Assembly: GCA_045598285.1 (NCBI GenBank)
Contig: JAZLLU010000007.1
Span: forward strand, 19,952 to 83,951
Direction of reading: 5' to 3'
Source: RGIG5612 sp045598285
Lineage (GTDB): Bacteria > Bacillota > Clostridia > Lachnospirales > Lachnospiraceae
DNA length: 64,000 nt
The stretch's first letter is position 1, and every line of letters starts with the position of its first letter. A program made the translations under genes and the position numbers. Shown here one piece after another: positions 9,224 to 18,976 of the stretch. The notes under the pieces are model-generated. The model was not told where the DNA came from and searched no databases. It saw nothing but the letters and a program-made list of their open reading frames with translations.

Positions 9224-10459
9224 ATGAAATACGATATAATTATTATTGGTGGCGGTGCATCTGGTTTGTGCACCGCCATAATGTCTAAAAAAGAAAATAA
9301 TTCCATTTTAATTCTGGAGCATTCTAATAGAGTAGGCCAGAAAATTCTTTCTACTGGTAATGGAAAATGCAATCTTACTAATAGTGAATGTAAGGTTAGT
9401 TTGTTTGATAAAAATTCTGAAAATATTTATCCTTATTTTTCTTCTGGAGATATTACTTTTGTTGAAGAGATTATTAAAAAGTTTGACTGTGAAAGTACAA
9501 TTGAGTTTTTTAATAATTTAGGTCTTATTACTGAAAATAAGAATGGATATATTTACCCTAGATCTGAGCAGGCTTCTACTGTTTTAGATTTTTTAAGATT
9601 TAAGTGCGAAGAATTATGTATTGATGTCGTTACTAATTTCGAACCGAAACATGTAACGAAAAAGGAACATTTATTTGATATTGATGGTAAATATCAGTGC
9701 GAAAAATTGGTTTTAGCAACTGGTGGAATGAGCGCTCCTAAAACGGGCTCTGACGGCTCGGGATATAATATCGCTAAAGTGTTTGGTCATACAATTATTA
9801 AGCCTTTACCGGCGCTTTGTGGCCTTAAATGCACAGATAAATTTATTAAAGAACTTGCCGGTGTAAGAAATGATTGCACTATTACATTAAAACTTAAAGA
9901 TGGTGGTGTTTTTAAGGATATTCTAAGTGCTAAAGGCAATTTGCAATTTAGAGCTGATGGAATTTCTGGCATCCCGGTTTTCCAAATTTCTTCTCTAGCA
10001 ACAAGACTTTTAGATGATAATAAAGAATTATTAGTTTCTATTGATTTACTTCCTGATATTGATAGGAAAGAACTTTTTGCTTATCTTTCAAAAAATCAAG
10101 AGAATAAGTTAATGGGAATTTTAAATAAAAAATTAGCTTTAGTAGTCGACAAAGAAGTAAAAAAAGCTCATAAAGGTGCCCCTATTGATGCAAACTGTGG
10201 TGATTTTGCGAAATCGTTCTTTTCTACAATTACTAAATTTAAGATGCATCCTGTTAGCACTTTTGGTTTTGAAAAAGCTCAAGTTACTTCTGGAGGTATT
10301 GATACTTCTGAAATTAGTGTAGAGGATTTACAGTCCAAAATTGTGGATAATCTCTTTTTTGCCGGCGAAATTATCGACGTTAACGCTATTTGCGGTGGAT
10401 ATAATCTCCAATGGGCATTTTCATCAGCAAATATAGTCGCAAGAAAGCTGATTTTATGA
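9224..10459 (+). CDS. HI0933/BaiN-type NAD(P)/FAD-dependent oxidoreductase
   Basis: A 411-residue flavoprotein. The N-terminal dinucleotide-binding fold has GGGASG near residue 10, followed by the family signature NRVGQKILSTGNGKCNLTN; the C-terminus has FAGEIIDVNAICGGYNLQWA, completing the FAD site. HI0933 family members include BaiN-like reductases, but most lack a known substrate. It starts six bases after the EF-G-like stop, so the two are probably co-transcribed. Confidence 0.9.
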   Translation: MKYDIIIIGGGASGLCTAIMSKKENNSILILEHSNRVGQKILSTGNGKCNLTNSECKVSLFDKNSENIYPYFSSGDITFVEEIIKKFDCESTIEFFNNLGLITENKNGYIYPRSEQASTVLDFLRFKCEELCIDVVTNFEPKHVTKKEHLFDIDGKYQCEKLVLATGGMSAPKTGSDGSGYNIAKVFGHTIIKPLPALCGLKCTDKFIKELAGVRNDCTITLKLKDGGVFKDILSAKGNLQFRADGISGIPVFQISSLATRLLDDNKELLVSIDLLPDIDRKELFAYLSKNQENKLMGILNKKLALVVDKEVKKAHKGAPIDANCGDFAKSFFSTITKFKMHPVSTFGFEKAQVTSGGIDTSEISVEDLQSKIVDNLFFAGEIIDVNAICGGYNLQWAFSSANIVARKLIL

Positions 10460-10529
10460 TATAATATACTGAATTTAATACATGATTTACATATATTAAA
10501 AATCTTGGAAAGGCCCTTAGTCAATAATT

Positions 10530-12158
10530 ATGATTCGGATCAGTCAAGTTCATTTACCAGTTATTCATTCGTATAATGATCTTAAAACATCTTTGTGCAA
10601 AAAATTACATGTTACTAATTTAGAAGACAAAGATATTTTTTGTGTAAAAAAATCTCTTGATGCTAGAAGCAAAAAGAATATTATTTGGAATTACATTATC
10701 GATGTTCGTGTTGATAATGAGGATGAAGTTCTTAAAAAATGTGCTAATGATAAAAATATTGAGCCAGCTAAAACAAAAAAATATCATCTTCCAAAAAGAG
10801 GCACAGAAGAAATCGATGGTAGAATTTGCATCATTGGTTCTGGGCCATGTGGTCTTTTTGCTGCTTATATGCTTGCTAAATATGGCTATAATCCTATTTT
10901 AATTGAGCAAGGTCATGCAGTTGAGGAACGTATTGTTTCAGTCAATGATTTTTTTGAGGATGGTAAACTTGATATTGACTGTAATATTCAATTTGGCGAA
11001 GGTGGCGCAGGTACTTTTTCTGATGGTAAACTAAATACTGGTGTTAATGATCAAAAAGGAAGAAATAATCTTGTTCTTAAAACTTTCGTTGAAAATGGCG
11101 CGCCTTCAGAAATTCTTTTTAGCAATAAGCCTCATCTTGGAACGGATGTTTTAAGTCGTATTGTTAAGACTATGCGTGAAAAAATCGTCGCTAATGGCGG
11201 CCTTGTTATGTTTGATACCAAGTTTGTTGATTTTGAAGTAGAAGATGGTAAACTTTCTAAAATCATCTTGAAGATGAAACAAAAAGGCGAAAAAGAAAAA
11301 CTTATTGCTATTAAATGTTCTAATCTTGTTCTTGCAATTGGTCATTCTGCAAGAGATACATATAAAATGCTTTTTGATAGAAAAATTAAGATGATGCCTA
11401 AATCTTTTGCTATAGGTGTTCGCGTTGAGCATGACCAGGAATTTATTAATAAGGCTCAGTATGGATTTAATTATAAAGAACTTTATGGAGATGCTTTGCC
11501 TATAGCTGATTACAAACTTACTTGTAAAACTGAAGATGGTAGAAGTGTTTATTCTTTTTGCATGTGTCCTGGCGGATATGTAGTTAATTCTTCTTCTGAA
11601 AATGGTAGACTTTGTGTAAACGGAATGAGTTTTTCTTCTCGTGATTCTGGTAATGCTAATAGTGCGATTGTTGTTAGCATTAACCCTGAAGATTATTGTT
11701 TTTCTGATTCACCACTTGATGGTCTTGAGTATCAAAAAGTATTAGAGTATAAAGCCTACAATGCATGTAACGGAAAAATTCCAGTTCAACTATTTTCTGA
11801 TTTCAAATTAAAGAAGGTTTCTAGTAGCTTTGGACTTGTCCATCCTGAAACTCAAGGAGATGTTGGATTTGCTGATTTAAACGAAATTCTTCCTGATTTT
11901 GTTTGTAATGATATTGTTGAAGCAATGGAAAAATTCGAAAAGAATATTGCTGGATTTTCTATGGGTGATACTGTACTTAGTGGCGTTGAAAGTAGAACGT
12001 CTTCACCTGTTAGAATTGTTAGAGATGAAAATTTTGAATGTAATATTAAGGGAATCTATCCTTGTGGCGAAGGTGCGGGATATGCTGGAGGAATTACTAG
12101 TGCAGCTATTGATGGCATAAAAGTTTTTGAAATGATTTATTCGAAGTATAAAGCGTAA
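10530..12158 (+). CDS. FAD-dependent dehydrogenase, COG2509 type
   Basis: A 542-residue flavoprotein with an N-terminal extension of about 95 residues rich in Lys and hydrophobics, then a FAD-binding Rossmann fold with GSGPCGLFAAYMLAKYG, and the motif EGGAGTFSDGKLNTG. The C-terminus reads YPCGEGAGYAGGITSAAIDG. These match the uncharacterised FAD-dependent dehydrogenase family COG2509, common in Clostridia. No substrate is known. It is followed after three bases by a gene of unknown function and then by miaB, in one probable operon. Confidence 0.87.
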   Translation: MIRISQVHLPVIHSYNDLKTSLCKKLHVTNLEDKDIFCVKKSLDARSKKNIIWNYIIDVRVDNEDEVLKKCANDKNIEPAKTKKYHLPKRGTEEIDGRICIIGSGPCGLFAAYMLAKYGYNPILIEQGHAVEERIVSVNDFFEDGKLDIDCNIQFGEGGAGTFSDGKLNTGVNDQKGRNNLVLKTFVENGAPSEILFSNKPHLGTDVLSRIVKTMREKIVANGGLVMFDTKFVDFEVEDGKLSKIILKMKQKGEKEKLIAIKCSNLVLAIGHSARDTYKMLFDRKIKMMPKSFAIGVRVEHDQEFINKAQYGFNYKELYGDALPIADYKLTCKTEDGRSVYSFCMCPGGYVVNSSSENGRLCVNGMSFSSRDSGNANSAIVVSINPEDYCFSDSPLDGLEYQKVLEYKAYNACNGKIPVQLFSDFKLKKVSSSFGLVHPETQGDVGFADLNEILPDFVCNDIVEAMEKFEKNIAGFSMGDTVLSGVESRTSSPVRIVRDENFECNIKGIYPCGEGAGYAGGITSAAIDGIKVFEMIYSKYKA

Positions 12159-12161
12159 TTT

Positions 12162-13319
12162 ATGGATATTAACGTAATTAAAAGTAAAAGTAATTTATAC
12201 GATTTGTCTATTAGAGATAACAAGATTTTAGAAATCTATCATGTCAACAAAGACAAGATAGATTTTCTTGAGATGCAACTTTATTATCCAAAAGACAACA
12301 TTGTTAAAGAAATTTGTCGTGACATAAAAAAAGCCGGCTTTATTGATATTAGAGTTACTTATGAAGCTAATAATTTAATTTATTTTGCAACTTTTGATAT
12401 TTTAGATTCTGATAATATTCGTGTCCAATTAATTTCGTATGATTTTATTGATGACATTAGTACTGTGTGTGGTGTTTTTGATCTTAATAAAAAAGTATTA
12501 ACAGGAGATATGATTGTTAAAGTTTTTATTCTTTCTAATGATACTTTTATTATTCAAACTGAAATTGTTAAAGATTATAAATCTGATATTTTGATGGGCA
12601 CTATTGAGTTTAATCAATGGCTTTATTCTCCGGATAACTCTGAACCTGTTAAGATTGTTGAAGAAAATCTTAAAAACAATGGTATTAATTCTATTGTGTG
12701 TCTTAATGAAACAGACATAATGATTAAAACAGGTTTTTCTTTTTTGGAAGATGTTAGACTTAAATATAATTCTGAAAATGAAGCTTTAATAGAGAGCATC
12801 TATGTTACAACTCTTTCAAAATTTATTGCTGATATTGGGCTTCAACTTACAAATATTGATATGGAACTTTTGCATTCTGTATATTTTGATAGATATATTC
12901 TTATGCCGGATGTTAAAGATGATTATATTTTTTATAATATTGTAGATTTTCAAAATAAATCGTCAGAATGTATCTTTTATAATTTTGTTTCTAAAGAGTT
13001 TGTTACTGCTAAGCAACCAGAAGTTTCATTAAATGACTTAAGACTTTCTTATGTTATTGATAACACCCCTTACATTAGAGTAAATACTCAAGAAACGGTT
13101 GAATTTATTAATATGCTTACTGGTGAAAATGATATTTCTTTTTATGATGAGGTATTTGTTGATATTCTTGGAAAATTATTTATCACATATAAATATTATG
13201 GAAAAAAACCTTATTTAAGAATATACAATTATCCTAAGATGGATTGCCATTTCGATGAGAAGTATCAATATATTTCTGGTGTTTATAAAGATTCAACTTA
13301 TTATATTTACACGGTTTAA
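12162..13319 (+). CDS. Hypothetical protein in the miaB-mutSL operon
   Basis: I do not recognise this 385-residue protein. It has no signal peptide, no membrane segment, no cysteine cluster and no nucleotide-binding motif. It is acidic and rich in short alternating hydrophobic stretches with many Tyr, Phe, Ile and Asp, which suggests mainly beta structure, possibly a propeller-like or WD-like fold. Gaps of three bases on both sides (FAD dehydrogenase upstream, miaB downstream) argue for a real, co-transcribed gene. Function unknown. Confidence 0.75.
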   Translation: MDINVIKSKSNLYDLSIRDNKILEIYHVNKDKIDFLEMQLYYPKDNIVKEICRDIKKAGFIDIRVTYEANNLIYFATFDILDSDNIRVQLISYDFIDDISTVCGVFDLNKKVLTGDMIVKVFILSNDTFIIQTEIVKDYKSDILMGTIEFNQWLYSPDNSEPVKIVEENLKNNGINSIVCLNETDIMIKTGFSFLEDVRLKYNSENEALIESIYVTTLSKFIADIGLQLTNIDMELLHSVYFDRYILMPDVKDDYIFYNIVDFQNKSSECIFYNFVSKEFVTAKQPEVSLNDLRLSYVIDNTPYIRVNTQETVEFINMLTGENDISFYDEVFVDILGKLFITYKYYGKKPYLRIYNYPKMDCHFDEKYQYISGVYKDSTYYIYTV

Positions 13320-13322
13320 TTT

Positions 13323-14774
13323 ATGGATTTTTTAGATGAAATTAAAATTAATAAATCTATTATTTTAGAAAATGCTCCGAATGAAGAACCTTCGAGGCAG
13401 TTTTACTTTGTGCAAAAAAATAAAGAGATTGTTGATTATATTTCTAAATTAAAAGGTCGCAAGCTTAAAGCATGCATTAACACTTTTGGCTGTCAAATGA
13501 ATGCAAAGGATTCTGAAAAACTTCTTGGCATTATGAAAATGATTGGCTATGAATCATCTGAAAGTGAAGATGCTGATTTTGTTCTTTACAATACATGCAC
13601 CGTTAGAGAGCATGCAAACATTAGAGTTTATGGACGTCTTGGCGTTCTAAAAAATCAAAAAGAAAAAAATCCTGATATGATTACCGCTCTTTGTGGTTGT
13701 ATGATGCAAGAGGAACATGTCGTTGATAAAATTAAAAAAAGTTATAGAAATGTCGATATTATTTTTGGCACTCACAATATTTATAAGTTAGCAGAACTTT
13801 TATTTTTACATTTTGCATGTGGCGGGATGCAAATTGATATTCTTGATGGGCCTGAAGGTATTGTAGAAGATCTTCCTTCTGAACGTAAATTTTATTTTAA
13901 ATGTGGCGTAAATATTATGTATGGTTGCAATAATTTTTGTAGTTACTGCATAGTGCCATATGTTAGAGGAAGGGAGCGTTCAAGACAGCCTGATGATATT
14001 TTAAGAGAGGTTGAAAAACTTGCCAATGAAGGCGTTGTTGAAGTAATGCTTTTAGGACAAAATGTTAATTCGTATGAATTTGATTTCCCTAAACTGTTAG
14101 ATGATGTTTCTAAAATTGAGGGTATCAAGCGCGTTAGATTTATGACTTCTCATCCAAAAGATTTAAGTGATGCGCTTATTGATGTAATAAAAAATAATCC
14201 TAAGATTGCTAGACATATTCATCTTCCTTTGCAATCAGGAAGTAGTGCTATCTTAAAAGAGATGAATAGAAAATATACGAAAGAAGATTACTTAAATCTT
14301 GTAAAGAAAATTAGAGATAATATCGAAGATGTTTCTATTACGACAGATATTATTGTTGGTTTTCCGGGTGAGACTGAAGAAGACTTTTTAGAAACTTTAG
14401 ATGTTGTAAATAAAGCTTCTTTCGATAGCGCTTTTACTTTTATTTATTCTAAACGTACTGGAACAAAAGCTGCATCTATGACAAATCAAATTGATAAAGA
14501 TACTGTTAATGATAGATTTAATAGATTGCTTAAGACAGTTACAAAAATTTCTAAAGAGCAGACGCTTAAACTTGAAGGTTGCATAAAAGAAGTTTTAGTT
14601 GAAGGTGTTAATTCAAAAAATCCCTCGCTTTTAGATGGACGTTTAAGCAATAATGCTGTTGTTCATTTTGAGGGCTCAAAGGATTTGGTTGGTAGTTTTA
14701 TAAATGTAAAATTAATTGAGGCAAAAGGTTTTTATTACAATGGCATTATCTCCGATGATGTCTCAATATCTTGA
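13323..14774 (+). CDS. miaB: tRNA-2-methylthio-N6-isopentenyladenosine synthase MiaB
   Basis: Radical-SAM methylthiotransferase that adds the 2-methylthio group to isopentenyl-A37 of tRNA made by MiaA (19 kb). The 483-residue chain has the UPF0004 domain with NTFGCQMNAKDSE, the radical-SAM cysteines C202/C206/C209 in CNNFCSYC, and a C-terminal TRAM domain. The QMNAKDSE signature distinguishes it from RimO at 1.6 kb. Its last 35 bases overlap the start of mutS. miaB, mutS, mutL and miaA form one operon, as in other Clostridia. Confidence 0.96.
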   Translation: MDFLDEIKINKSIILENAPNEEPSRQFYFVQKNKEIVDYISKLKGRKLKACINTFGCQMNAKDSEKLLGIMKMIGYESSESEDADFVLYNTCTVREHANIRVYGRLGVLKNQKEKNPDMITALCGCMMQEEHVVDKIKKSYRNVDIIFGTHNIYKLAELLFLHFACGGMQIDILDGPEGIVEDLPSERKFYFKCGVNIMYGCNNFCSYCIVPYVRGRERSRQPDDILREVEKLANEGVVEVMLLGQNVNSYEFDFPKLLDDVSKIEGIKRVRFMTSHPKDLSDALIDVIKNNPKIARHIHLPLQSGSSAILKEMNRKYTKEDYLNLVKKIRDNIEDVSITTDIIVGFPGETEEDFLETLDVVNKASFDSAFTFIYSKRTGTKAASMTNQIDKDTVNDRFNRLLKTVTKISKEQTLKLEGCIKEVLVEGVNSKNPSLLDGRLSNNAVVHFEGSKDLVGSFINVKLIEAKGFYYNGIISDDVSIS

Positions 14775-17181
14775 GACAAAAAAACAATATGAAGATTGTA
14801 TTTTATTTTATCGTTTAGGCGATTTTTACGAGCTCTTTTATGACGACGCTTTGTTAGGTGCTAAAGAACTTGAAATCACTTTAACTGGTAAAGATTGTGG
14901 CTTGGAGGAACGCGCTCCTATGTGTGGCGTTCCGTTTCATGCTGCTGAAGGTTATATTAATAGATTGGTTTCTAAAGGTTATAAAGTTGCGATAGCTGAA
15001 CAATTAGAAGACCCTAAGCAGGCAAAGGGCATTGTTAAAAGGGATGTTATTAAGGTTGTTACGCCAGGTACTAATACTAATAATTTAGGTCTTGATGAAG
15101 ATAAAAACAATTTTCTTCTTTGCGTTTATTATACGACAAATCTTTTTGCGTTATCTTTTGTTGATATTACTACTGGTAAATTTGAAGTTACTCAAGTTGA
15201 TTCAATTAATGATTTTTTGAATGAGATTTATAAATTCCCAGTTGCTGAAATTATTGCTAATAATGCTTTTAGTATGTCTGGAGTTGATGTTAATCATATT
15301 AAAGATAAACTTGGTATTTCTTTATATTATTTGAGCGATTCTTATTTTAGCGCCGAAGGATCAAAGGATATTATTAAAGAGCACTTTAATGTGATTGACC
15401 TTTCTGGTCTGGGCCTTTTAGATTTTCCAGGTTGCATTCCTAGTGTTGGTGCCATCTTAAAATATTTATATGAAACTCAAAAAACTTCTTTAGAGTTCTT
15501 AAATAAGATTTCTATTTATTCTTCAAATAAATATATGGTTATCGATTCTGCTTCTAGAAGAAATCTTGAACTTGTTGAAACTATGAGAGAGAAGAATAAA
15601 AAGGGTTCACTTCTTTGGGTTTTGGATAAGACTAAAACTGCTATGGGTGCTCGTGCTTTAAGATTTTTTATTGAGCAACCTCTTATTGATAAAGATGAAA
15701 TTATAAAGAGACAGGATGCTATTAGTGAACTTAATTCTGTCTTAATTGAAAGAGATGAACTAAGAGAGTATTTGTATCCGATTTATGACCTAGAAAGAAT
15801 TCTTGCAAAGATTTCTTATAAGTCGGCTAATCCTAGGGATTTAATTGCTTTTAAGAATTCTATTGAGATGCTTCCTCATATTAAATATATTTTAAGGAAT
15901 TTCAAGTCGGAAATTTTTGAAGATATATTTAATGATTTTGACTGCTTAGAAGATATTTTTGAGCTTATTGATTTAGCTATTGACTTAGATGCTCCGCTTA
16001 CTATTAAAGATGGTGGCATTATCAAAGAAGGTTATAATGAAAAAATTGATAATCTTCGTAAGGCTAAAATTGAGGGCAAAACATGGCTCGCTAAAATTGA
16101 AGAAAAAGAACGAGAAGCTTCTGGAATTAAGTCCTTGAAAATTAAATATAATAAAGTTTTTGGATATTATATTGAAGTTACTAATTCTTTTAAGGATATG
16201 GTGCCAGATAGATATATTAGAAAGCAAACACTTGTTAATGCGGAACGTTATATTACTGATGAGTTAAAAGAACTTGAAGATACTATTTTGGGTGCTGAAG
16301 AAAAACTATTTGCGATGGAGTATTCGGTATTTTCTGATATTAGAGAAGAGATTGCTTCTAATGTAAAACGTATTCAAAAAGTTGCTGCTTATATTGCTTC
16401 TATTGATGCGTTGGCGTCACTTGCCTTTGTAGCTGAACAAAATAATTATGTTAAGCCTTTAATTAATACAGATGGAGTTATCGATATTAAAGATGGAAGG
16501 CATCCTGTTGTTGAAAAGGTTATGGAACAAGGTCAATTTATTCCTAACGATACTTATAGTGACATTGAAGAATGTAGGGTTAGCATTATTACTGGTCCTA
16601 ATATGGCGGGTAAGTCGACTTATATGAGACAGCTTGCACTTATTACTTTGATGGCTAGCATTGGTAGTTTCGTGCCTGCTTCTTTTGCTAATATTTGCGT
16701 TTGCGATAGGATTTTTACACGTGTTGGCGCGTCAGATGATTTAGCTTCTGGTCAAAGTACTTTTATGCTTGAGATGACGGAGGTTGCTAATATTCTACAT
16801 AACGCAACTAAAAATTCTTTAGTTATTCTTGATGAAATTGGTAGGGGCACTTCTACTTATGATGGTCTTAGTATTGCGTGGGCGGTTGTTGAACATATTG
16901 CTGATAAAGAAAAGTGTGGTGCAAAGACTTTCTTTTCAACGCATTATCATGAGCTTACTGAACTTGAAGGTTTAATTGATGGTGTTAAGAATTTTTGCAT
17001 TAGTGTTAAAGAACAAGGTGACGATATTATTTTCCTTAGAAAGATTATTAGGGGTGGCGCCGATAAAAGTTATGGTATTCAAGTTGCTGCTTTGGCAGGT
17101 GTTCCTGAATCTGTTACCGATAGGGCTAAAGAAATTGTTGCTAAATTAGTTAAAAACGATATTACGATTAAAGATTTATAA
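14740..17181 (+). CDS. mutS: DNA mismatch repair protein MutS
   Basis: Mismatch-sensing ATPase of methyl-independent repair. The 813-residue protein has the mismatch-binding Phe-x-Glu (F29-Y-E31 in GDFYELF), connector, lever and clamp domains, and a C-terminal ABC ATPase with Walker A GPNMAGKST at 619-627 and DEIGRGTSTYDG. I choose ATG 14740 because the product then begins MALSPMMSQYLETKKQYED, the standard MutS opening; an upstream TTG at 14716 adds eight atypical residues. It overlaps miaB by 35 bases and ends two bases before mutL. Confidence 0.96.
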   Translation: MALSPMMSQYLETKKQYEDCILFYRLGDFYELFYDDALLGAKELEITLTGKDCGLEERAPMCGVPFHAAEGYINRLVSKGYKVAIAEQLEDPKQAKGIVKRDVIKVVTPGTNTNNLGLDEDKNNFLLCVYYTTNLFALSFVDITTGKFEVTQVDSINDFLNEIYKFPVAEIIANNAFSMSGVDVNHIKDKLGISLYYLSDSYFSAEGSKDIIKEHFNVIDLSGLGLLDFPGCIPSVGAILKYLYETQKTSLEFLNKISIYSSNKYMVIDSASRRNLELVETMREKNKKGSLLWVLDKTKTAMGARALRFFIEQPLIDKDEIIKRQDAISELNSVLIERDELREYLYPIYDLERILAKISYKSANPRDLIAFKNSIEMLPHIKYILRNFKSEIFEDIFNDFDCLEDIFELIDLAIDLDAPLTIKDGGIIKEGYNEKIDNLRKAKIEGKTWLAKIEEKEREASGIKSLKIKYNKVFGYYIEVTNSFKDMVPDRYIRKQTLVNAERYITDELKELEDTILGAEEKLFAMEYSVFSDIREEIASNVKRIQKVAAYIASIDALASLAFVAEQNNYVKPLINTDGVIDIKDGRHPVVEKVMEQGQFIPNDTYSDIEECRVSIITGPNMAGKSTYMRQLALITLMASIGSFVPASFANICVCDRIFTRVGASDDLASGQSTFMLEMTEVANILHNATKNSLVILDEIGRGTSTYDGLSIAWAVVEHIADKEKCGAKTFFSTHYHELTELEGLIDGVKNFCISVKEQGDDIIFLRKIIRGGADKSYGIQVAALAGVPESVTDRAKEIVAKLVKNDITIKDL

Positions 17182-17182
17182 T

Positions 17183-18976
17183 ATGAATGTTATTAATGTA
17201 CTTGATAAAAATACTATAGATAAAATTGCAGCTGGTGAAGTTGTTGATAGACCTTCTAGTGTTGTTAAAGAATTAATTGAAAATTCGATTGACGCTGGTG
17301 CTAGCGCTATTTCTATTGAAATAAAAGATGGCGGTATCAAACTTATTAGGATTACTGATAATGGGGTTGGCATAGATCCGTCTCAAATTGAAAAAGCTTT
17401 TCTTAGACATTCTACTAGTAAAATTTCAAAAGCAGATGATATTTCTTTTATTAACACTTTGGGCTTTCGTGGTGAGGCACTTTCTAGTATTTGTGCTGTT
17501 TCAAAGATGGAGTTTTGCACAAAGACAAAAGATAATTTAACAGGTGTTATTGCTAAGGTTAATGGTGGCGAGATTTTATCTATTAGTGAAGCAGGGCTTC
17601 CTGATGGAACAAGTGTTATTGTTAAAGATTTATTTTACAATACTCCTGCTAGACTTAAGTTTTTGAAGTCTGCTTCTAGAGAAGCTGATTATGTTTTGGA
17701 TGTTGTTCATTGTATTGTTCTTTCTCATCCTGAAATTTCTTTTAAATTTATTGTTAATGGTAAAGTTAAAATTCTGACTTCTGGTAATAATAAATTAATT
17801 GATTCTATTTACAGTGTTTTTGGAAAAGATATTACTAGGTCTATTATTCCTATAAAGGCTAGCTGCGACTTTTTTAGTTTAGATGGTTTTATTTCTAAAC
17901 CAGAATTTTCTAGAGCTAATAGAAATTTTGAAATTTATTTTATTAATGGTCGTTTTATTAAAGATAAAATAATTTCTAACGCAATTGAAAAAGCTTATTC
18001 TAGTTATTTAATGAAGGGCTCATTTCCTTTTGCCTTATTAAATTTAAGGTTTGAACCTGAACTTATTGATGTTAATGTTCATCCTTCTAAGATGGAAATT
18101 AGATTTTTTGATAACGAAAAAGTTTTTGATTTTGTTTACAATTTTGTTTTTGATGCTTTAAGACAAAATGAGAATATACCTTTGGTTAGCATTGGTAATG
18201 ATGTTAAGTCTAAACCTGAAGTGATTTCTATCTATAATGCTCCAGAACCTTTTGAAGTAAACAGAATTAACAAGCTTTCTGAAGAGTCTAATTATAATGC
18301 ATGTGTTTCGGAACATGATGAGAAATTTGAACCAACTGAGCCAATTGATTTTTCTCAAACTACTTTTTTCAACGATGCTTTTTTGAGCAGTAATGCTAGA
18401 TTTAAACATAAAATTATTGGATGTGTTTTTGATACTTATTGGATTGTTGAGTATAATGATGAGCTTTTCATAATTGATCAGCATGCGGCACATGAAAAGG
18501 TGCTTTACGAACAGTTTTACAAAAAGATTGTTGATGGAGAGCATCCGTCTCAGTTGCTTAATCCTCCAATTGTTGTTTCTCTTAGTTCTTCAGAAGAAAG
18601 TGTTTTGCGTAAGTTTTTGCCTGAGTTTAGAAAACTTGGTTTTGAGATTAACGAGTTTGGTGGTCATGAGTTTGCTATTTCGGAAGTTCCTTTGGACTTA
18701 ACTTCGCTTAACGAAAAGGACTTATTCTTGAGTTTCTTAAATGATGTTGCTGCTCAGTCAAATTCGTTATCGTCGGATTTGTTGATGGAAAAGATTGCAT
18801 CTCTTGCCTGCAAGGCGGCTGTAAAAGGCGGCATGCATCTTTCTCTTTCTGAAGCTAATAATCTTATAGATGAACTTTTGTCTTTGGATAATCCTTATAA
18901 TTGTCCTCATGGTAGACCTACTATTATTAGGATGAGTAAATCTGAACTTGAAAGGAAATTTAAGCGCTTAGTATGA
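17183..18976 (+). CDS. mutL: DNA mismatch repair protein MutL (endonuclease type)
   Basis: Matchmaker ATPase and nicking endonuclease acting after MutS. The 597-residue protein has the GHKL ATPase N-terminus (IAAGEVVDRPSSVVKELIENSIDAG, DNGVGI, GFRGEAL). The C-terminal dimer domain carries the endonuclease motif DQHAAHEKVLYE from D432, plus ACKAAVKGG and CPHGRPT, the other metal-site motifs. It is therefore predicted to nick DNA itself, as expected in organisms without MutH. It overlaps miaA by four bases. Confidence 0.96.
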   Translation: MNVINVLDKNTIDKIAAGEVVDRPSSVVKELIENSIDAGASAISIEIKDGGIKLIRITDNGVGIDPSQIEKAFLRHSTSKISKADDISFINTLGFRGEALSSICAVSKMEFCTKTKDNLTGVIAKVNGGEILSISEAGLPDGTSVIVKDLFYNTPARLKFLKSASREADYVLDVVHCIVLSHPEISFKFIVNGKVKILTSGNNKLIDSIYSVFGKDITRSIIPIKASCDFFSLDGFISKPEFSRANRNFEIYFINGRFIKDKIISNAIEKAYSSYLMKGSFPFALLNLRFEPELIDVNVHPSKMEIRFFDNEKVFDFVYNFVFDALRQNENIPLVSIGNDVKSKPEVISIYNAPEPFEVNRINKLSEESNYNACVSEHDEKFEPTEPIDFSQTTFFNDAFLSSNARFKHKIIGCVFDTYWIVEYNDELFIIDQHAAHEKVLYEQFYKKIVDGEHPSQLLNPPIVVSLSSSEESVLRKFLPEFRKLGFEINEFGGHEFAISEVPLDLTSLNEKDLFLSFLNDVAAQSNSLSSDLLMEKIASLACKAAVKGGMHLSLSEANNLIDELLSLDNPYNCPHGRPTIIRMSKSELERKFKRLV

